From Thoreauomyces humboldtii (Eukaryota > Chytridiomycota > Chytridiomycetes > Spizellomycetales > Powellomycetaceae), in assembly GCA_027596035.1 (NCBI GenBank), contig JADGJA010000522.1, positions 1-16,100 on the forward strand: 16,100 nt of DNA, given 5' to 3'. This document shows positions 15,061 to 16,100 of the stretch, piece after piece. Position 1 is the first letter of the stretch. Each line of letters starts with the position of its first letter. The notes beneath the pieces were generated by a model. It saw only the letters and a list, made by a program, of their open reading frames with translations, did not search any database and was not told the origin of the DNA. The position numbers and the translations under genes are program-made.

Positions 15061-15218
15061 ATCGTGATGTGGAAGTCCCGAGAGTTTCGTGTTGAGGATG
15101 GGGAGGAAGGAACCTTCAGAAGAACCCCAAGGCAGAGCAGTGCTCTGGTCAAGTGAATCTCTGGACGACGTTTTTGCACTCACCGGTCTTCCCAGCGAAG
15201 CACATTTCAACACACGCC
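15061..15218. promoter_or_regulatory. Shared divergent promoter region (TAF13 and complex I-like gene)
   Basis: Only 158 bp lie between the two start codons, so the genes probably share a bidirectional promoter. No TATA box was seen, as expected for housekeeping genes. Function is inferred from geometry. Confidence 0.55.
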
Positions 15219-16063
15219 ATGCTCGCACGCACGACGCTAGCTACGGGACGGGCCATCGCCACTGCCGCACCTGGGCGGTCCGTCGCTCTCATCGCACCGC
15301 TGCAAAGTCTCATTGGTTCAGCTCGCACGTACGCCGACCACGGCCATGGTCCTCAAAAGCCACCTATGCACAAAGAGGAATGGCTTGAAGTCGCTCGCAA
15401 GTACGTAGTAAAGCAGAAGGGCGCGTTAGGTGCTGGTGGAGGATCAGGATGGAACGAACTGCGGGGAGAGCTTGGCTGCTCTTGGGGGCTCGAGGATGAC
15501 CGACCCCATGACTAGGACTAAAGTTATGTTCCCTTCCCAGTTGGCCGCATGAGTACCATTACCCGGGCAACTACCGCGCCGGATCGCCTGATGAGATCTT
15601 CCCCGAATCGGACAACTCCGGCCACTCGGTTCCCAACCCGTCAGGCGCCGAAACCCTCTCCCAACCCGAAACCTACTTCAACTCGTTCTGGCTGAAGACC
15701 TTCCTCACCCTCGGCGGCGTGTTTGCCCTGTACCAGGCCAACGCCTCCCTGACGAAGGACGGCTCTGTCCACCCCTTCACTGCCTGGCTTGGCGAACGGG
15801 AGAAGCTCTTCACTGCCGATCGAGCCCTTGCCGACCACGCAAAGTGGATCGCTATCAAACAGCGCGAGGCAGACGACCGGCTCGTCGTCACGGATGGTTT
15901 CGAACAGCCAGAGTACAGGATCAGCTTTCCCGGAACCTTCCAGAGGGCTAGCGACCATTTGGTAGATGTGGGCTCCCAGATCGACGTGTCGGACATCAAG
16001 ATCAGGCACAGGTGGCAGAAGGATGACGACGTCAACCCCAATCCATACCCCAACAAGGGATAG
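15219..16063 (+). CDS. Mitochondrial inner-membrane protein, probable complex I accessory subunit (fungal 17.8/21.3-kDa type)
   Basis: Two exons, 15219-15400 and 15541-16063, join in phase to 234 aa; the 140-nt intron (GTACGT...CCCAG) is longer than others here. The N-terminus is a mitochondrial presequence (MLARTTLATGRAIATAAPGR, cleavage probably near SARTYADHG). A WPHEYHYPGNYR segment spans the splice site. One membrane helix lies at about residues 110-130 (FWLKTFLTLGGVFALYQANA). A charged helical matrix or intermembrane tail follows (FTAWLGEREKLFTADRALAD, then KWIAIKQREADDRLV) and ends PNPYPNKG. The pattern of one membrane helix followed by a helix of this kind resembles the fungal NADH:ubiquinone oxidoreductase 17.8/21.3-kDa (NUXM-like) subunits as I remember them. 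The organelle and topology are clearer than the family. The start is the first ATG after the divergent spacer. Confidence 0.7.
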
Positions 16064-16100
16064 AAGGGCAACAGGGGATTGCAAGAGAACGACCTCCCAC

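Noticed and set aside
15641..16084. Minus-strand ORFs of 147 and 132 aa opposite the complex I-like gene
   Set aside because: The plus strand has presequence, intron and membrane helix in one continuous frame; the minus-strand frames are shadows.

Overview
The window looks like nuclear DNA of a fungus, most likely an early-diverging, flagellated (zoosporic, chytrid-like) one. The evidence is short spliceosomal introns (mostly 49-73 nt, GT...AG, several with CTAAC/CTGAC branch sites), closely packed genes, a mitochondrial seryl-tRNA synthetase, a probable fungal-type complex I subunit, TAF13, and three genes whose animal relatives are linked to cilia or flagella. I can support the fungal call moderately. 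The zoosporic call is inference from gene content.

Layout. 253-1821 (+): mitochondrial seryl-tRNA synthetase, intronless. 1692-3322: the last part of that gene and its 3' flank occur twice as direct repeats, separated by a 1.0 kb segment (1997-3012). That segment carries an apparent gene fragment and a small TATA-preceded ORF. 4895 down to about 3730 (-): cyclin of the CCNQ/FAM58A (cyclin M) family, six well-supported exons and an unclear C-terminus. 5111-6882 (+): an 11-exon, 377-aa three-longin-domain protein best matching FUZ (Fuzzy, CPLANE). 9966 down to 6922 (-): an NSUN7-like Nop2/Sun RNA methyltransferase homologue that lacks the catalytic cysteine and carries an 8-bp tandem duplication breaking its first exon. 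10.0-13.7 kb: mostly unrecognised material, with a possible 75-aa ORF, a single-pass membrane protein with a probable 1-nt frameshift, a 313-aa proline-rich orphan behind a TATA box, and a possible antisense small gene. 13.7-14.6 kb is intergenic. 15060 down to 14622 (-): TAF13. 15219-16063 (+): mitochondrial inner-membrane protein, probably a complex I accessory subunit.

Arrangement. CCNQ and FUZ diverge from a shared 215-bp spacer. FUZ and NSUN7 converge with only 39 bp between stop codons. TAF13 and the complex I gene diverge from a 158-bp spacer. The run CCNQ-FUZ-NSUN7 is the most interesting part: in animals CDK10/cyclin M restrains ciliogenesis, FUZ is needed for it, and NSUN7 is needed for sperm motility. 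Whether their adjacency is meaningful or only reflects dense packing cannot be decided from one window.

Exon models were built by hand from splice consensus, reading-frame continuity and remembered family motifs. No database search was possible.
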